From: Tepiditoga spiralis
GTDB lineage: Bacteria; Thermotogota; Thermotogae; Petrotogales; Petrotogaceae
Reading direction: 5' to 3'
DNA length: 64,000 bases
Assembly: GCF_014701195.1 (NCBI RefSeq)
Contig: NZ_AP018712.1
Span: 824,501 to 888,500, forward strand
Both the position numbers and the translations under genes were made by a program. The first letter of the stretch is position 1. Each line of letters opens with the position of its first letter. Positions 37,936 to 46,706 of the stretch are shown here, one piece after another. The notes under the pieces are model-generated. The model was not told the origin of the DNA. It saw only the letters and a list, made by a program, of their open reading frames with translations, and did not search any database.

Positions 37936-38751
37936 ATGAGAATTAATCATAATTTAAATGCTATTAACGCTTGGAGAAACTTAGGTCACACTAACACTAT
38001 GATTGGTAAATCTTTGGAAAAACTTTCTTCTGGTTTGAGAATTAATAGAGCTGGTGACGATGCTGCTGGTTTAGCTATTTCTGAAAAAATGAGAGCTCAA
38101 ATTAAAGGTTATGATATGGCTACTAAAAATGCTCAAGATGGTATTTCCTTGATTCAAACCGCTGAAGGTGCTTTGACTGAAGTTCACTCTATGCTTCAAA
38201 GAATGAGAGAAATTTCTGTTCAAGCTGCTAATGACACCAATAACACTGAAGATAGAAATGCTCTTAAAAAAGAAATAACTCAACTACAAACTGAAATAAA
38301 TAGAATTGGTTCTACTACTAAGTTTAATGGAAAAACTTTGTTTACATCTACTGCTGCGTTTAGTTTACAAATTGGTCCTGATAAAGATACTAATCTAGTT
38401 CTTAAAGTTAGTTCTCAAAGTATCACAACAACAAAACTTGGAATTGGTTCAATTAACATAGCCTCAAATACAAGTTCTCAAATTGCTATATCTAACATTG
38501 ATGGAGCTATTAAACAAATTTCAAGCTTAAGAGCACAATTTGGTGCTTATCAAAATAGACTTGAACATACTGTTAATAATTTAAGTGTTTCAAGTGAAAA
38601 TTTAACTGCTGCTGAATCTAGAATTAGAGATGTTGATATGGCTAAAGAAATGATGAAATTTACTAAACAACAAATTTTATTACAATCTTCTAACGCTATG
38701 CTAGCTCAAGCTAATCAAGCTCCTCAACAAGTTCTTTCTTTATTAAGATAA
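37936..38751 (+). CDS. fliC: Flagellin, tandem copy 3
   Basis: 271 residues. It is the most different of the three in the centre (GKTLFTSTAAFSLQIG; TTTKLGIGSINIASNTSSQI) while keeping the same terminal domains. It is followed by a strong terminator, which ends the flagellin transcript. Together the three genes could build a filament with zones of different flagellins or provide surface variants. Confidence 0.97.
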   Translation: MRINHNLNAINAWRNLGHTNTMIGKSLEKLSSGLRINRAGDDAAGLAISEKMRAQIKGYDMATKNAQDGISLIQTAEGALTEVHSMLQRMREISVQAANDTNNTEDRNALKKEITQLQTEINRIGSTTKFNGKTLFTSTAAFSLQIGPDKDTNLVLKVSSQSITTTKLGIGSINIASNTSSQIAISNIDGAIKQISSLRAQFGAYQNRLEHTVNNLSVSSENLTAAESRIRDVDMAKEMMKFTKQQILLQSSNAMLAQANQAPQQVLSLLR

Positions 38752-38760
38752 TTTAAATAA

Positions 38761-38795
38761 AAATAAAAGGCAAGCAATGCTTGCCTTTTATTTTT
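38761..38795 (+). terminator. Intrinsic terminator of the flagellin operon
   Basis: Inverted repeat AAAAGGCAAGCA / TGCTTGCCTTTT (38765-38776 with 38778-38789) followed by a T-run. Confidence 0.88.
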
Positions 38796-38818
38796 AGAGT
38801 TAAAAGGAGGATAACAAA

Positions 38819-41329
38819 TTGAAAATATCAGCTTGCTTAATAGTTAAAAATGAAGAAGGAAATATTGAGAGATGTTTAAAATCATTAAAAAATGAAGTTG
38901 ACGAAATTATAATTATTGATACAGGATCTAAAGATAATACAGTATCATTATGTAAAAAATATACTAATAAAATTTATTTTAAAGAATGGAAAAATAATTT
39001 TTCTGAAGCAAGAAACTATTCCATAGAAAAAGCAACTGGAGATTGGATTCTTATAATTGATGCTGATGAAGAATTATATTTGAAAAATGTTAATTTAAAA
39101 GCTATTGTTTTAGAAGCTCATAAAAATAATTATAAAGTTATAACTCCATTAAATATAAACTATTTATCTTTTGATTATTCTTCTTATGATGAATTTAATT
39201 TACCTAGATTATTTTTAAAAAATAATATTAAGTATGTACGTTCAGTTCATAATCAACCTGTTTATAAAGGAAAAGAATTCTATACTTCAAAAATAATTAT
39301 AAAACATTATGGATATCTTTGGACTGAAAGTTTAAAAATAAAAAAATTAAAAAGATCATATCCTCTTATTTTAAATGAAATTGATAATTTTAAAAACAAA
39401 AATACAGAAACCTTTATCTATTATGTAGGTCAAAAACTAAAATTAGATTTAATTTCAGAAAATAATTATATTTTTTTAAAAGATTTTTATAAGTATAAAG
39501 ATATTATTTTTAAAAATGCAGATAAATCAGCAATGTCTATCGAAAATATAAAAGACTATATTTATATAATTCAAAAATATGGGAAAATTAATGAAGCTGA
39601 AAAAAATACAAAATTATTTTATTCTATAAATAATATTAATCCAGATATAGCATTAATAATGGCTAATTTTTATTATAAAATAAAAAATTATGAAAAAGTT
39701 ATTGAATATTTTGAAATTTTTTTAAATTCTCTCTATCTTTATTATAAAAATATTGATAAAATAACTTTTTCAACAATGTATAATTCAATACTCTTTAAAG
39801 CTTTTAAAATGCTTTTTTCTTCATTTACTAAAAGTAATAAAAAGATTTTTATTAATATAAAAAATGAAAAACTATTATTTATTTATAATAATAATAATTT
39901 TTCTTCTTTATCTGAATTATATTTTTATTTTTTATTAAAAGATTTAAATATTGAAAATTTAAATAAACCTAAATTATTAAAAAAAGATTATATAGAAAAT
40001 ATTATAGATATAAATTTTGACAAATATGCTAAAAAATTAAATGAAAAAACTAAAGAAACTTTATATTATATTCTTTTATCTTATTCTATTTACTATGGAA
40101 ATATTCAGATAATTGAAAATAATTTTTTTGAATATTTAGAAAATTCATTTAATTCGAGTGATTTAGCAATAAATTTAATTTTTTTAGAAGAAATTTTTAA
40201 TTTGATAAACAAAAATATTTTTTATAAAATAATATTAAAAAAAATTGGTAATGATTCTAAAATTTGGAAATTTTTTGAAGCTTTTTATTATTTTAGAGTA
40301 GGAGACAGATTAAAATCTTTGGCGTTTTTTAACATTAATAAAGATATACATAAAGGAAGTTTAAGAGATTCTATAAAATATAAAGTAATAAAAGATATTG
40401 AAATTACAAATTCTTTATTAATAAAACATCCATATACACTTTCTTCATTAGAACATAACAAAAATTTATACAAAAATGAAAAAACATTTCATAATTATTT
40501 ATATAAAAAAATTAAATCTAATACTTCTTTAGAATTTTCGACTTTTATAAACTTACTTAACTATAAATCAACAAAAATGTCCATTATAAATAATTATTTT
40601 GATTTATATGAAAAAAATAGAAGTTTAGATATTTTAAATAATGCCATGGAAATTTTTAACTCTTTGTTAAACAAAAAAAATATTGACATTGAAGAACTAA
40701 AAATATATTTAAAAAATATATCCACTAAATTTAACAATCCTTATGTAATAACTCCACACTGGGCTTTAATTTATTACAATGATTTTAATAAAAAAAATAA
40801 TTCTTGTTTTAATCCAAAAGATAAAATAAAAAAAATATCTATTCCAGCTTTTAATTATAATGAAGATATAGAAATATCTTTTTTTAATATTTGGAGAGAA
40901 AATAGCTTCATGTATTATAAAGAAAAAATACTATCAAAAAAAGATAATAATATATTAATTAATTACTTTAAAAAAGATTTAGAAAAATTAGTTGATTATT
41001 TTGATAATTTTATTGATTTTTCAAACAAAACACTTTTAATAAACACAAATAATAATTATGGTATAATAGGAAAAAACAAATACGATTTTAATATCTCTAA
41101 TTATAAAAATGCTATAATATTTTTACCAGAAATTTTAGATTTTGATATAAAAGAATTTATATTTAATTCATTGAATGTTTTAGATGAAATACTTGTTATT
41201 ACTTTAAAAGACATAGAAGAATGTTTTGATAATCCTTATACTAATTATTATATTAAAAATAAAATATTTTTTAAAAATAATTTTAAATTAGTATTTAATA
41301 ATGAAAAGTATAATTTTTTTAAAAAATAA
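38819..41329 (+). CDS. Family 2 glycosyltransferase with long helical/TPR-like region (FlgGT-like)
   Basis: 836 residues from a TTG at 38819 with AAAAGGAGG upstream. Residues 1-100 are a GT2 catalytic domain: ISACLIVKNEEGNIERCLKS, IIIDTGSKDNT and the DxD-like WILIIDADEELYL. The rest is Lys/Asn/Ile-rich helical sequence with TPR-like stretches (MANFYYKIKNYEKVIEYFEIF), and a C-terminal region (residues of about 690-830) of unclear fold. Large TPR-containing transferases next to flagellin genes (FlgGT) glycosylate flagellin in other bacteria. Its place between flagellins and fliD supports that role here, but the acceptor is an inference. Base composition is markedly A/T-rich compared with the flagellins. 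Confidence 0.78.
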   Translation: MKISACLIVKNEEGNIERCLKSLKNEVDEIIIIDTGSKDNTVSLCKKYTNKIYFKEWKNNFSEARNYSIEKATGDWILIIDADEELYLKNVNLKAIVLEAHKNNYKVITPLNINYLSFDYSSYDEFNLPRLFLKNNIKYVRSVHNQPVYKGKEFYTSKIIIKHYGYLWTESLKIKKLKRSYPLILNEIDNFKNKNTETFIYYVGQKLKLDLISENNYIFLKDFYKYKDIIFKNADKSAMSIENIKDYIYIIQKYGKINEAEKNTKLFYSINNINPDIALIMANFYYKIKNYEKVIEYFEIFLNSLYLYYKNIDKITFSTMYNSILFKAFKMLFSSFTKSNKKIFINIKNEKLLFIYNNNNFSSLSELYFYFLLKDLNIENLNKPKLLKKDYIENIIDINFDKYAKKLNEKTKETLYYILLSYSIYYGNIQIIENNFFEYLENSFNSSDLAINLIFLEEIFNLINKNIFYKIILKKIGNDSKIWKFFEAFYYFRVGDRLKSLAFFNINKDIHKGSLRDSIKYKVIKDIEITNSLLIKHPYTLSSLEHNKNLYKNEKTFHNYLYKKIKSNTSLEFSTFINLLNYKSTKMSIINNYFDLYEKNRSLDILNNAMEIFNSLLNKKNIDIEELKIYLKNISTKFNNPYVITPHWALIYYNDFNKKNNSCFNPKDKIKKISIPAFNYNEDIEISFFNIWRENSFMYYKEKILSKKDNNILINYFKKDLEKLVDYFDNFIDFSNKTLLINTNNNYGIIGKNKYDFNISNYKNAIIFLPEILDFDIKEFIFNSLNVLDEILVITLKDIEECFDNPYTNYYIKNKIFFKNNFKLVFNNEKYNFFKK

Positions 41330-41357
41330 ATTAGAGGTCAAACCTCTAATTTATTTT
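41323..41357. terminator. Bidirectional intrinsic terminator between the GT2 gene and fliD
   Basis: 15-bp perfect stem (41323-41337 with 41343-41357) with a TCAAA loop and A/T-run flanks, between convergent genes. Confidence 0.85.
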
Positions 41358-41367
41358 AAATTATATA

Positions 41368-42870
41368 CTATTTTGAAAATGCTTGAGATATATAGCTTCC
41401 TTGTGAATTCATATTATTTATAGCTTGTTCCATTGCTGAAAATTTCATATTATAATATGCTTCTTTTTTATGTACATTATCTAACATAGTTACCATTTCT
41501 TTTGCTAAGCTTCTCATTTGAACTCCAATTGTTCCAGTTGTTCCAGATATTTGATCTATATATCCTCCAAATTTTGTTGTATCCCATAAATAATTTTTTA
41601 ATTGTGTTCCTATTCCATATTCTTCATTATTTAAATCATTTAAAGCAAAAAGATTCCAAACATCGTGAGCATTATTATTTAATGCTTCTTTTAGTTTTTC
41701 TTCATCTACACTTAATAACCCTTTTTCAGTATTACTATAATTTCCTTCCAAGTCTCCCGAAGAAACTCCTATACTATATAAAGATGTATAATCATTTGTA
41801 TTATTCACCAAATTTAATTGTGAATATCCAATATTTTTTATTTTATAAAATAGATTTTCTAAGTTACTATCTCCTTTTAACAAACCCTTCATTTTATCCT
41901 CATCAGTCATATCTGATTCAGCTTTATCCGTAACTTTATTTTCATTTAATTTATCATAAAGAAAATTCATTACATCATTATATTTATCTACAAACTCTTT
42001 TATTTTTTCTACTGATTTATCTATATCTTGAGAAACTGAAATTTTTGTAAATGATGTATCTACAGATTTTATATTCAAAGTTACATTATTAAAATTAAAA
42101 TTATTAGATGACTCTGTTAAAGTCATATGTGTAGTACTTCCATCAAACGAAATTTCAACATTTGCATTTGAACCAGTTACTCCATTTGCTACATCTGTAA
42201 GGGTTGTTGCTGTACCTGTTGAAAATAACTTATCTAAAATATTTGCATTGGACGAATCTATTTGTAAGGATTTATCTCCCGTATTTTTATTTAAAACAAA
42301 TACTTGACCATCTTCAAATATCATATTTGAATCTGTTTTAGAATTTATAACATCAGTTAAAGTTTGAATTGTATCAGTTGTCTTTAAATCACCAGTTCCA
42401 TCATCTTTTATATTTAAAGTAACTGCATTTCCATCAACCGTAAAAGTTAATGTATCCCCATCTAAAGCCGATAAATCTGATAAAGTTGATGCTGTTGTTA
42501 TAGCTGAATCAGCAGTACCTTTTATGTAAGATGACGAAGCTAATTGTGTTGTTTTAACATAAAAATCAATGTTAGATGATGTTGAGAGTGCTGTTGCTTC
42601 TACCTTATCTGTATCTGCAGACTCTGCTTTTTTAGGTATAAGATTTTTTTGAAAACTAAATGTTGTCATATAATCCCAAAAACCTTGTAATTTATCATTT
42701 ATTTCTGTCCATGATTTTTGTTTATACTTTAATTCATCAAAATTTGTTTGAACTTTTTTTAATGGTTGTGTTTCAATTTCCATCAATTTTTCAACTATTG
42801 ACTTTGTATCTATTCCAGATGCTAATCCACCAATTTGAAACATTCCCATATAGCTGTTAGAATCAGACAT
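41368..42870 (-). CDS. fliD: Flagellar hook-associated protein 2 (filament cap)
   Basis: 500 residues, ATG with GGAGGTG upstream. The N-terminus has the FliD signature FQIGGLASGIDTKSIVEKLM followed by PLKKVQTNFDELKYKQKSW. The C-terminal domain has VEKIKEFVDKYNDVMNFLYD and a helical tail (LAKEMVTMLDNV) as in FliD_C. The middle is Thr/Ser/Asp-rich and low in cysteine, typical of an exported protein. It forms the pentameric cap that folds flagellin at the filament tip. The sigma-28-like promoter upstream and the flagellin neighbours fit late-class flagellar control. Confidence 0.94.
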   Translation of the reverse strand: MSDSNSYMGMFQIGGLASGIDTKSIVEKLMEIETQPLKKVQTNFDELKYKQKSWTEINDKLQGFWDYMTTFSFQKNLIPKKAESADTDKVEATALSTSSNIDFYVKTTQLASSSYIKGTADSAITTASTLSDLSALDGDTLTFTVDGNAVTLNIKDDGTGDLKTTDTIQTLTDVINSKTDSNMIFEDGQVFVLNKNTGDKSLQIDSSNANILDKLFSTGTATTLTDVANGVTGSNANVEISFDGSTTHMTLTESSNNFNFNNVTLNIKSVDTSFTKISVSQDIDKSVEKIKEFVDKYNDVMNFLYDKLNENKVTDKAESDMTDEDKMKGLLKGDSNLENLFYKIKNIGYSQLNLVNNTNDYTSLYSIGVSSGDLEGNYSNTEKGLLSVDEEKLKEALNNNAHDVWNLFALNDLNNEEYGIGTQLKNYLWDTTKFGGYIDQISGTTGTIGVQMRSLAKEMVTMLDNVHKKEAYYNMKFSAMEQAINNMNSQGSYISQAFSK

Positions 42871-42909
42871 TCATCTCACCTCCATGGTGATATATTATTA
42901 TTTAATATA

Positions 42910-42937
42910 ATATCGTCTTTAATGGTTATTTTCTTTA
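42910..42937 (-). promoter_or_regulatory. Sigma-28-like promoter of fliD
   Basis: On the minus strand TAAAG (42937-42933) and GACGATAT (42917-42910) resemble sigma-28 boxes. The spacing is one base longer than at the flagellin promoter, so strength is uncertain. Confidence 0.5.
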
Positions 42938-42946
42938 ATTAAACTA

Positions 42947-42955
42947 TGGTATAAT
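42947..42955 (+). promoter_or_regulatory. Extended -10 promoter of the nuclease-array operon
   Basis: TGGTATAAT, with a TGn extension and a -10 box at 42950-42955, lies about 45 bases before the ATG at 43000. It is divergent from the fliD promoter. Confidence 0.55.
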
Positions 42956-42999
42956 AAAAGTAATGGTGTTTTTGAATTGATTATAAAGAGGTGTTTTTT

Positions 43000-43575
43000 A
43001 TGGTTTTTAAAGGAATTCTTTTTACACCAAAAGATGAATTTTATTCGTTTAAAAATTTCTTTCATAAAAACGATGATACAATCATAATAAAAGATATTGA
43101 ACCAGAAAAATTAGAATTAACAACTTCTTCGGGTTTTGTGTCTTATTTTCTTGTTGAAGAGTTTGAAAGAGTTTATGGAATAAAAAGGTACTTAAAACCT
43201 GATTATAGAATGAAAAAATATTTAAAAACAATGTATGTTGATTATATTTCTGATGAAATACGTGAACTTTATGGTGATTATATTGAAGTAATTTCAAAGT
43301 ATATGGGACTTGGTGTTGTTATTGAATCTTTAAATGAATTAATTAAAACTCAAGATGTTATTTCAAATTATGAATTTTGGATTGACGATTTAGCAAAAAA
43401 TGTTGAAGGTAAATATAGAGAAGCCGTTTCACAAAAAATAACAAAGTTTGCAAATATCTATCTTATAAAGGTTTATGAAAAACTCTTTCAAAAAAATATA
43501 GAATTATTGAGTATTCATAGTTCTGAAATAACTTATAAGATACTTGAAACTTCTTTAATTCAAAAAACTTTTTAG
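43000..43575 (+). CDS. Unknown protein leading the ATPase/nuclease array
   Basis: 191 residues from the ATG at 43000, with AAAGAGGTG about 7 bases upstream (a GTG at 42991 sits in the ribosome-binding site). I do not recognise a family. It is a soluble, charged, mostly helical protein with no signal peptide or membrane segment. The beginning (FKGILFTPKDEFYSFKNFF) looks beta-rich, and the C-terminal half is amphipathic helix. It ends 15 bases before the first array gene and has the only visible promoter of the array, so it is probably co-transcribed with all five nuclease genes. Confidence 0.7.
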   Translation: MVFKGILFTPKDEFYSFKNFFHKNDDTIIIKDIEPEKLELTTSSGFVSYFLVEEFERVYGIKRYLKPDYRMKKYLKTMYVDYISDEIRELYGDYIEVISKYMGLGVVIESLNELIKTQDVISNYEFWIDDLAKNVEGKYREAVSQKITKFANIYLIKVYEKLFQKNIELLSIHSSEITYKILETSLIQKTF

Positions 43576-43590
43576 TATGAGGTGAAAGAA

Positions 43591-45138
43591 GTGAAACGAT
43601 TCAATACAACAGGAGTGTGTGTTCCTAAAAAACATTACATGGTTAATATTGAAAATAAATTAAATCAAATAATGAATTTAATAGAAAATGGTGAATACTT
43701 TACAATAAATAAACCAAGACAGTTTGGTAAAACTACTACTATGTTTTTACTTGAAAAAAAGTTGAAAAACAAGTATACAGTAATTTCTATAAGTTTTGAA
43801 GGTATAGGAGATGTTCCTTTTCAAAATGAAGAAGTATTTTCTGAAACTTTTTTAAATTTAATGAAAAAAAGTCTATCTTTTACAAACAAAGAAGTATCTG
43901 AAAAAATAAAAGATAATAAAATGAGTATGAGTCAATTATCAGAAGAAATAACAAGAATAAATAAATTAACCAATAAAAAGATAGTATTAATGATAGATGA
44001 AGTAGATAAAAGCTCTAATAATCAACTGTTTTTAAACTTTTTAGGTATGCTTAGGACTAAGTATTTAGAAGCAAATAAAGAAAAAGATTATACATTTTAT
44101 AGTGTAATCTTAGCAGGAGTACACGATGTTAAAAGCTTAAAAACTCATATAAGACCTAATGAAGAAATAAAGTATAATAGTCCTTGGAATATAGCTGTAG
44201 ACTTTGACATAGACTTAGCTTTTAATCCTGATGAAATTTCTACTATGATAGTTGATTATTATAAAGATAGAGGTTATGAACTAAATAATGTTAAGCATAT
44301 TTCTGAAAAATTATACTATTACACATCAGGTTATCCATTTTTAGTTAGTAAACTTTGTCAAATTATTGATGAAGAAATGAAGGTGGAAAAAGAATGGTCT
44401 GATGAAATTTTACAAGATGCTGTAAAGATTATTCTAAAAAAACAAAATACTAACTTTGAATCACTTATTAAAAATTTAGAAAATAACGAGGATATATATA
44501 ACTTAGTATATAAAATAATAATAGATGGAAAAGAAATTAAATATAACATAGATAATCCAACAATAAATTTATGTTTAATGTATGGAATTTTAAAAAACAA
44601 AAAAGGTACTTTAAAGGTTCAAAACAAAATTTATGAGCAAAGAATATACGATTATATGGCATCAAAGATAGAAACATCACAAAATGTAGATACTGAAAGA
44701 TACAACTTTAGAGATAACTTCATAATTGGAGACAAATTAAATATGGAACTCGTTTTAAAAAAGTTTCAGCTTTTTATGAAAGAACAATACTCAGAAAAAG
44801 ATGTAAATTTTGTAGAAAGAAATGGCACTTTAATATTTTTAGCTTTTATAAAACCAATAATAAATGGAAAAGGCTTTGACTTTAAAGAAGTTCAAATTTC
44901 TGAAGAAAAGAGACTTGATGTTGTTATTACATATAGTAAGTACAAATATATTATTGAAATGAAAAAGTGGTATGGAGAAGAGTATCATAAACGTGGTATT
45001 AAGCAACTTGAACAGTATCTTGATATTAACAATCAAAATAAAGGTTATTTAGTAATTTTTGACACCAGAAAAAAATCTAATAAAAAACAGGAAAATATAA
45101 AAATTAAAAATAAAGAAATTTTTGCCGTTTGGGTTTAA
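43591..45138 (+). CDS. AAA-ATPase-like/PD-(D/E)XK nuclease protein, array copy 1 (alleles A/X)
   Basis: 515 residues from a GTG at 43591 (GAGGTG upstream); other copies begin ATG at the same codon. Residues 1-72 are conserved and hold the P-loop (KPRQFGKTTTMFLLEKKL). Residues of about 73-128 form variable segment 1, allele A (GDVPFQNEEVFSETFLNL). Residues 129-299 are conserved, with Walker B IVLMIDEVDKSSNN and ILAGVHDVKSLK. Residues of about 300-369 are variable segment 2, allele X (EDIYNLVYKIIIDGKE). Residues 370-515 are invariant and hold a PD-(D/E)XK nuclease core (RLDVVITYSKYKYIIEMKKW, with Asp443, Glu456, Lys458). Such proteins are common in Thermotogota and anaerobes; no function is proven. 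DNA cleavage driven or gated by ATP is an inference. Confidence 0.85.
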   Translation: MKRFNTTGVCVPKKHYMVNIENKLNQIMNLIENGEYFTINKPRQFGKTTTMFLLEKKLKNKYTVISISFEGIGDVPFQNEEVFSETFLNLMKKSLSFTNKEVSEKIKDNKMSMSQLSEEITRINKLTNKKIVLMIDEVDKSSNNQLFLNFLGMLRTKYLEANKEKDYTFYSVILAGVHDVKSLKTHIRPNEEIKYNSPWNIAVDFDIDLAFNPDEISTMIVDYYKDRGYELNNVKHISEKLYYYTSGYPFLVSKLCQIIDEEMKVEKEWSDEILQDAVKIILKKQNTNFESLIKNLENNEDIYNLVYKIIIDGKEIKYNIDNPTINLCLMYGILKNKKGTLKVQNKIYEQRIYDYMASKIETSQNVDTERYNFRDNFIIGDKLNMELVLKKFQLFMKEQYSEKDVNFVERNGTLIFLAFIKPIINGKGFDFKEVQISEEKRLDVVITYSKYKYIIEMKKWYGEEYHKRGIKQLEQYLDINNQNKGYLVIFDTRKKSNKKQENIKIKNKEIFAVWV

Positions 45139-45157
45139 TAAATATGAGGTGAAAAAA

Positions 45158-46687
45158 ATGAAACGATTCAATACAACAGGAGTGTGTGTTCCTAAAAAGC
45201 ATTACATGGTTAATATTGAAAATAAATTAAAGCAAATAATGAAATTAATAGAAAATGGTGAATACTTTACAATAAATAAACCAAGACAGTTTGGTAAAAC
45301 TACTACTATGTTTTTACTTGAAAAAAAGTTAGAAAATGAGTATACAGTAATTTCCATAAGTTTTGAAGGTATTGGTTCCATAATAATGGAAGATGAAAAA
45401 GAGTTTGTTCAAAGTTTTTTAGAAGATATAACAGATTCATTAAATATAAAAATAGATAAAAAAATAATAAAAACTATGAAAGAACTATCAAAAACAATAA
45501 CAAAAATAGCTAAAGCAAGTGAAAAAAAGATAGTACTAATGATAGATGAAGTAGATAAAAGCTCTAATAATCAACTATTTTTAAACTTTTTAGGCATGCT
45601 CAGAACAAAGTATTTAGAAGCAAACAAAGGAAAAGACTATACATTTTACAGTATAATCTTAGCTGGAGTACACGATGTTAAAAGCTTAAAAACTCATATA
45701 AGGCCTAATGAAGAAATAAAGTATAACAGTCCGTGGAATATAGCTGTAGACTTTGACATAGACTTATCTTTTAATTCAGATGAAATTTCTACTATGATAG
45801 TTGATTATTATAATGATAGAGGTTATGAACTCAATAATGTTAAATACATTTCTGAAAAATTATACTATTATACATCAGGTTATCCTTTTTTAGTTAGTAA
45901 ACTTTGTCAAATTATTGATGAAGAAATGAAAGTAGAAAAAGAATGGACTGATGAAGTTCTTCAAGATGCCGTAAAGATTATTCTAAAAAAACAAAACACT
46001 AACTTTGAATCATTAATTAAAAATTTAGAGAATAATAAAAAACTTTATAATTTTATTTTTGATTTAATCATAAATGGTATGGAATATGAATACAATAAAT
46101 TTGAGCCTATAATACATTTTGCTGAAATATATGGCATAATAAAAGATGATAATGGAAAGGTCAAAATTCAAAATAAAATATATGAACAGATCATATATAA
46201 TTACATGATATCTAAATTGAGTATAGCTTCAAGGCAAGATTTTTCTCGTTACAACTTTAGAGATAACTTCATAATTGGAGACAAATTAAATATGGAACTC
46301 GTTTTAAAAAAGTTTCAGCTTTTTATGAAAGAACAATACTCAGAAAAAGATGTAAATTTTGTAGAAAGAAATGGTACTTTAATATTTTTAGCTTTTATAA
46401 AACCAATAATAAATGGAAAAGGCTTTGACTTTAAAGAAGTTCAAATTTCTGAAGAAAAGAGACTTGATGTTGTTATTACATATAGTAAGTACAAATATAT
46501 TATTGAAATGAAAAAGTGGTATGGAGAAGAGTATCATAAACGTGGTATTAAGCAACTTGAACAGTATCTTGATATTAACAATCAAAATAAAGGTTATTTA
46601 GTAATTTTTGACACCAGAAAAAAATCTAATAAAAAACAGGAAAATATAAAAATTAAAAATAAAGAAATTTTTGCCGTTTGGGTTTAA
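45158..46687 (+). CDS. AAA-ATPase-like/PD-(D/E)XK nuclease protein, array copy 2 (alleles B/Y)
   Basis: 509 residues from the ATG at 45158, 6 bases after GAGGTG; the 12-codon extension back to 45122 reads the previous gene's tail out of frame and is not real. P-loop and Walker B are identical to copy 1. Variable segment 1 is allele B (SIIMEDEKEFVQSFLED through TKIAKASE), 6 residues shorter than allele A. Variable segment 2 is allele Y (KKLYNFIFDLIINGMEYEYN through SIASRQDFS). The C-terminal nuclease block is the same as copy 1 at the protein level. Confidence 0.85.
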   Translation: MKRFNTTGVCVPKKHYMVNIENKLKQIMKLIENGEYFTINKPRQFGKTTTMFLLEKKLENEYTVISISFEGIGSIIMEDEKEFVQSFLEDITDSLNIKIDKKIIKTMKELSKTITKIAKASEKKIVLMIDEVDKSSNNQLFLNFLGMLRTKYLEANKGKDYTFYSIILAGVHDVKSLKTHIRPNEEIKYNSPWNIAVDFDIDLSFNSDEISTMIVDYYNDRGYELNNVKYISEKLYYYTSGYPFLVSKLCQIIDEEMKVEKEWTDEVLQDAVKIILKKQNTNFESLIKNLENNKKLYNFIFDLIINGMEYEYNKFEPIIHFAEIYGIIKDDNGKVKIQNKIYEQIIYNYMISKLSIASRQDFSRYNFRDNFIIGDKLNMELVLKKFQLFMKEQYSEKDVNFVERNGTLIFLAFIKPIINGKGFDFKEVQISEEKRLDVVITYSKYKYIIEMKKWYGEEYHKRGIKQLEQYLDINNQNKGYLVIFDTRKKSNKKQENIKIKNKEIFAVWV

Positions 46688-46706
46688 TAAATATGAGGTG
46701 AAAAAA

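Larger units (their letters stand above)
36163..38751 (+). repeat. Three tandem 863-bp flagellin units (leader plus gene)
   Basis: Starts recur at exactly 863-base intervals (36210, 37073, 37936). The 47-base leader, the first about 360 coding bases and the last about 230 coding bases are identical or nearly so; differences cluster at codons of about 122-200. Confidence 0.93.
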
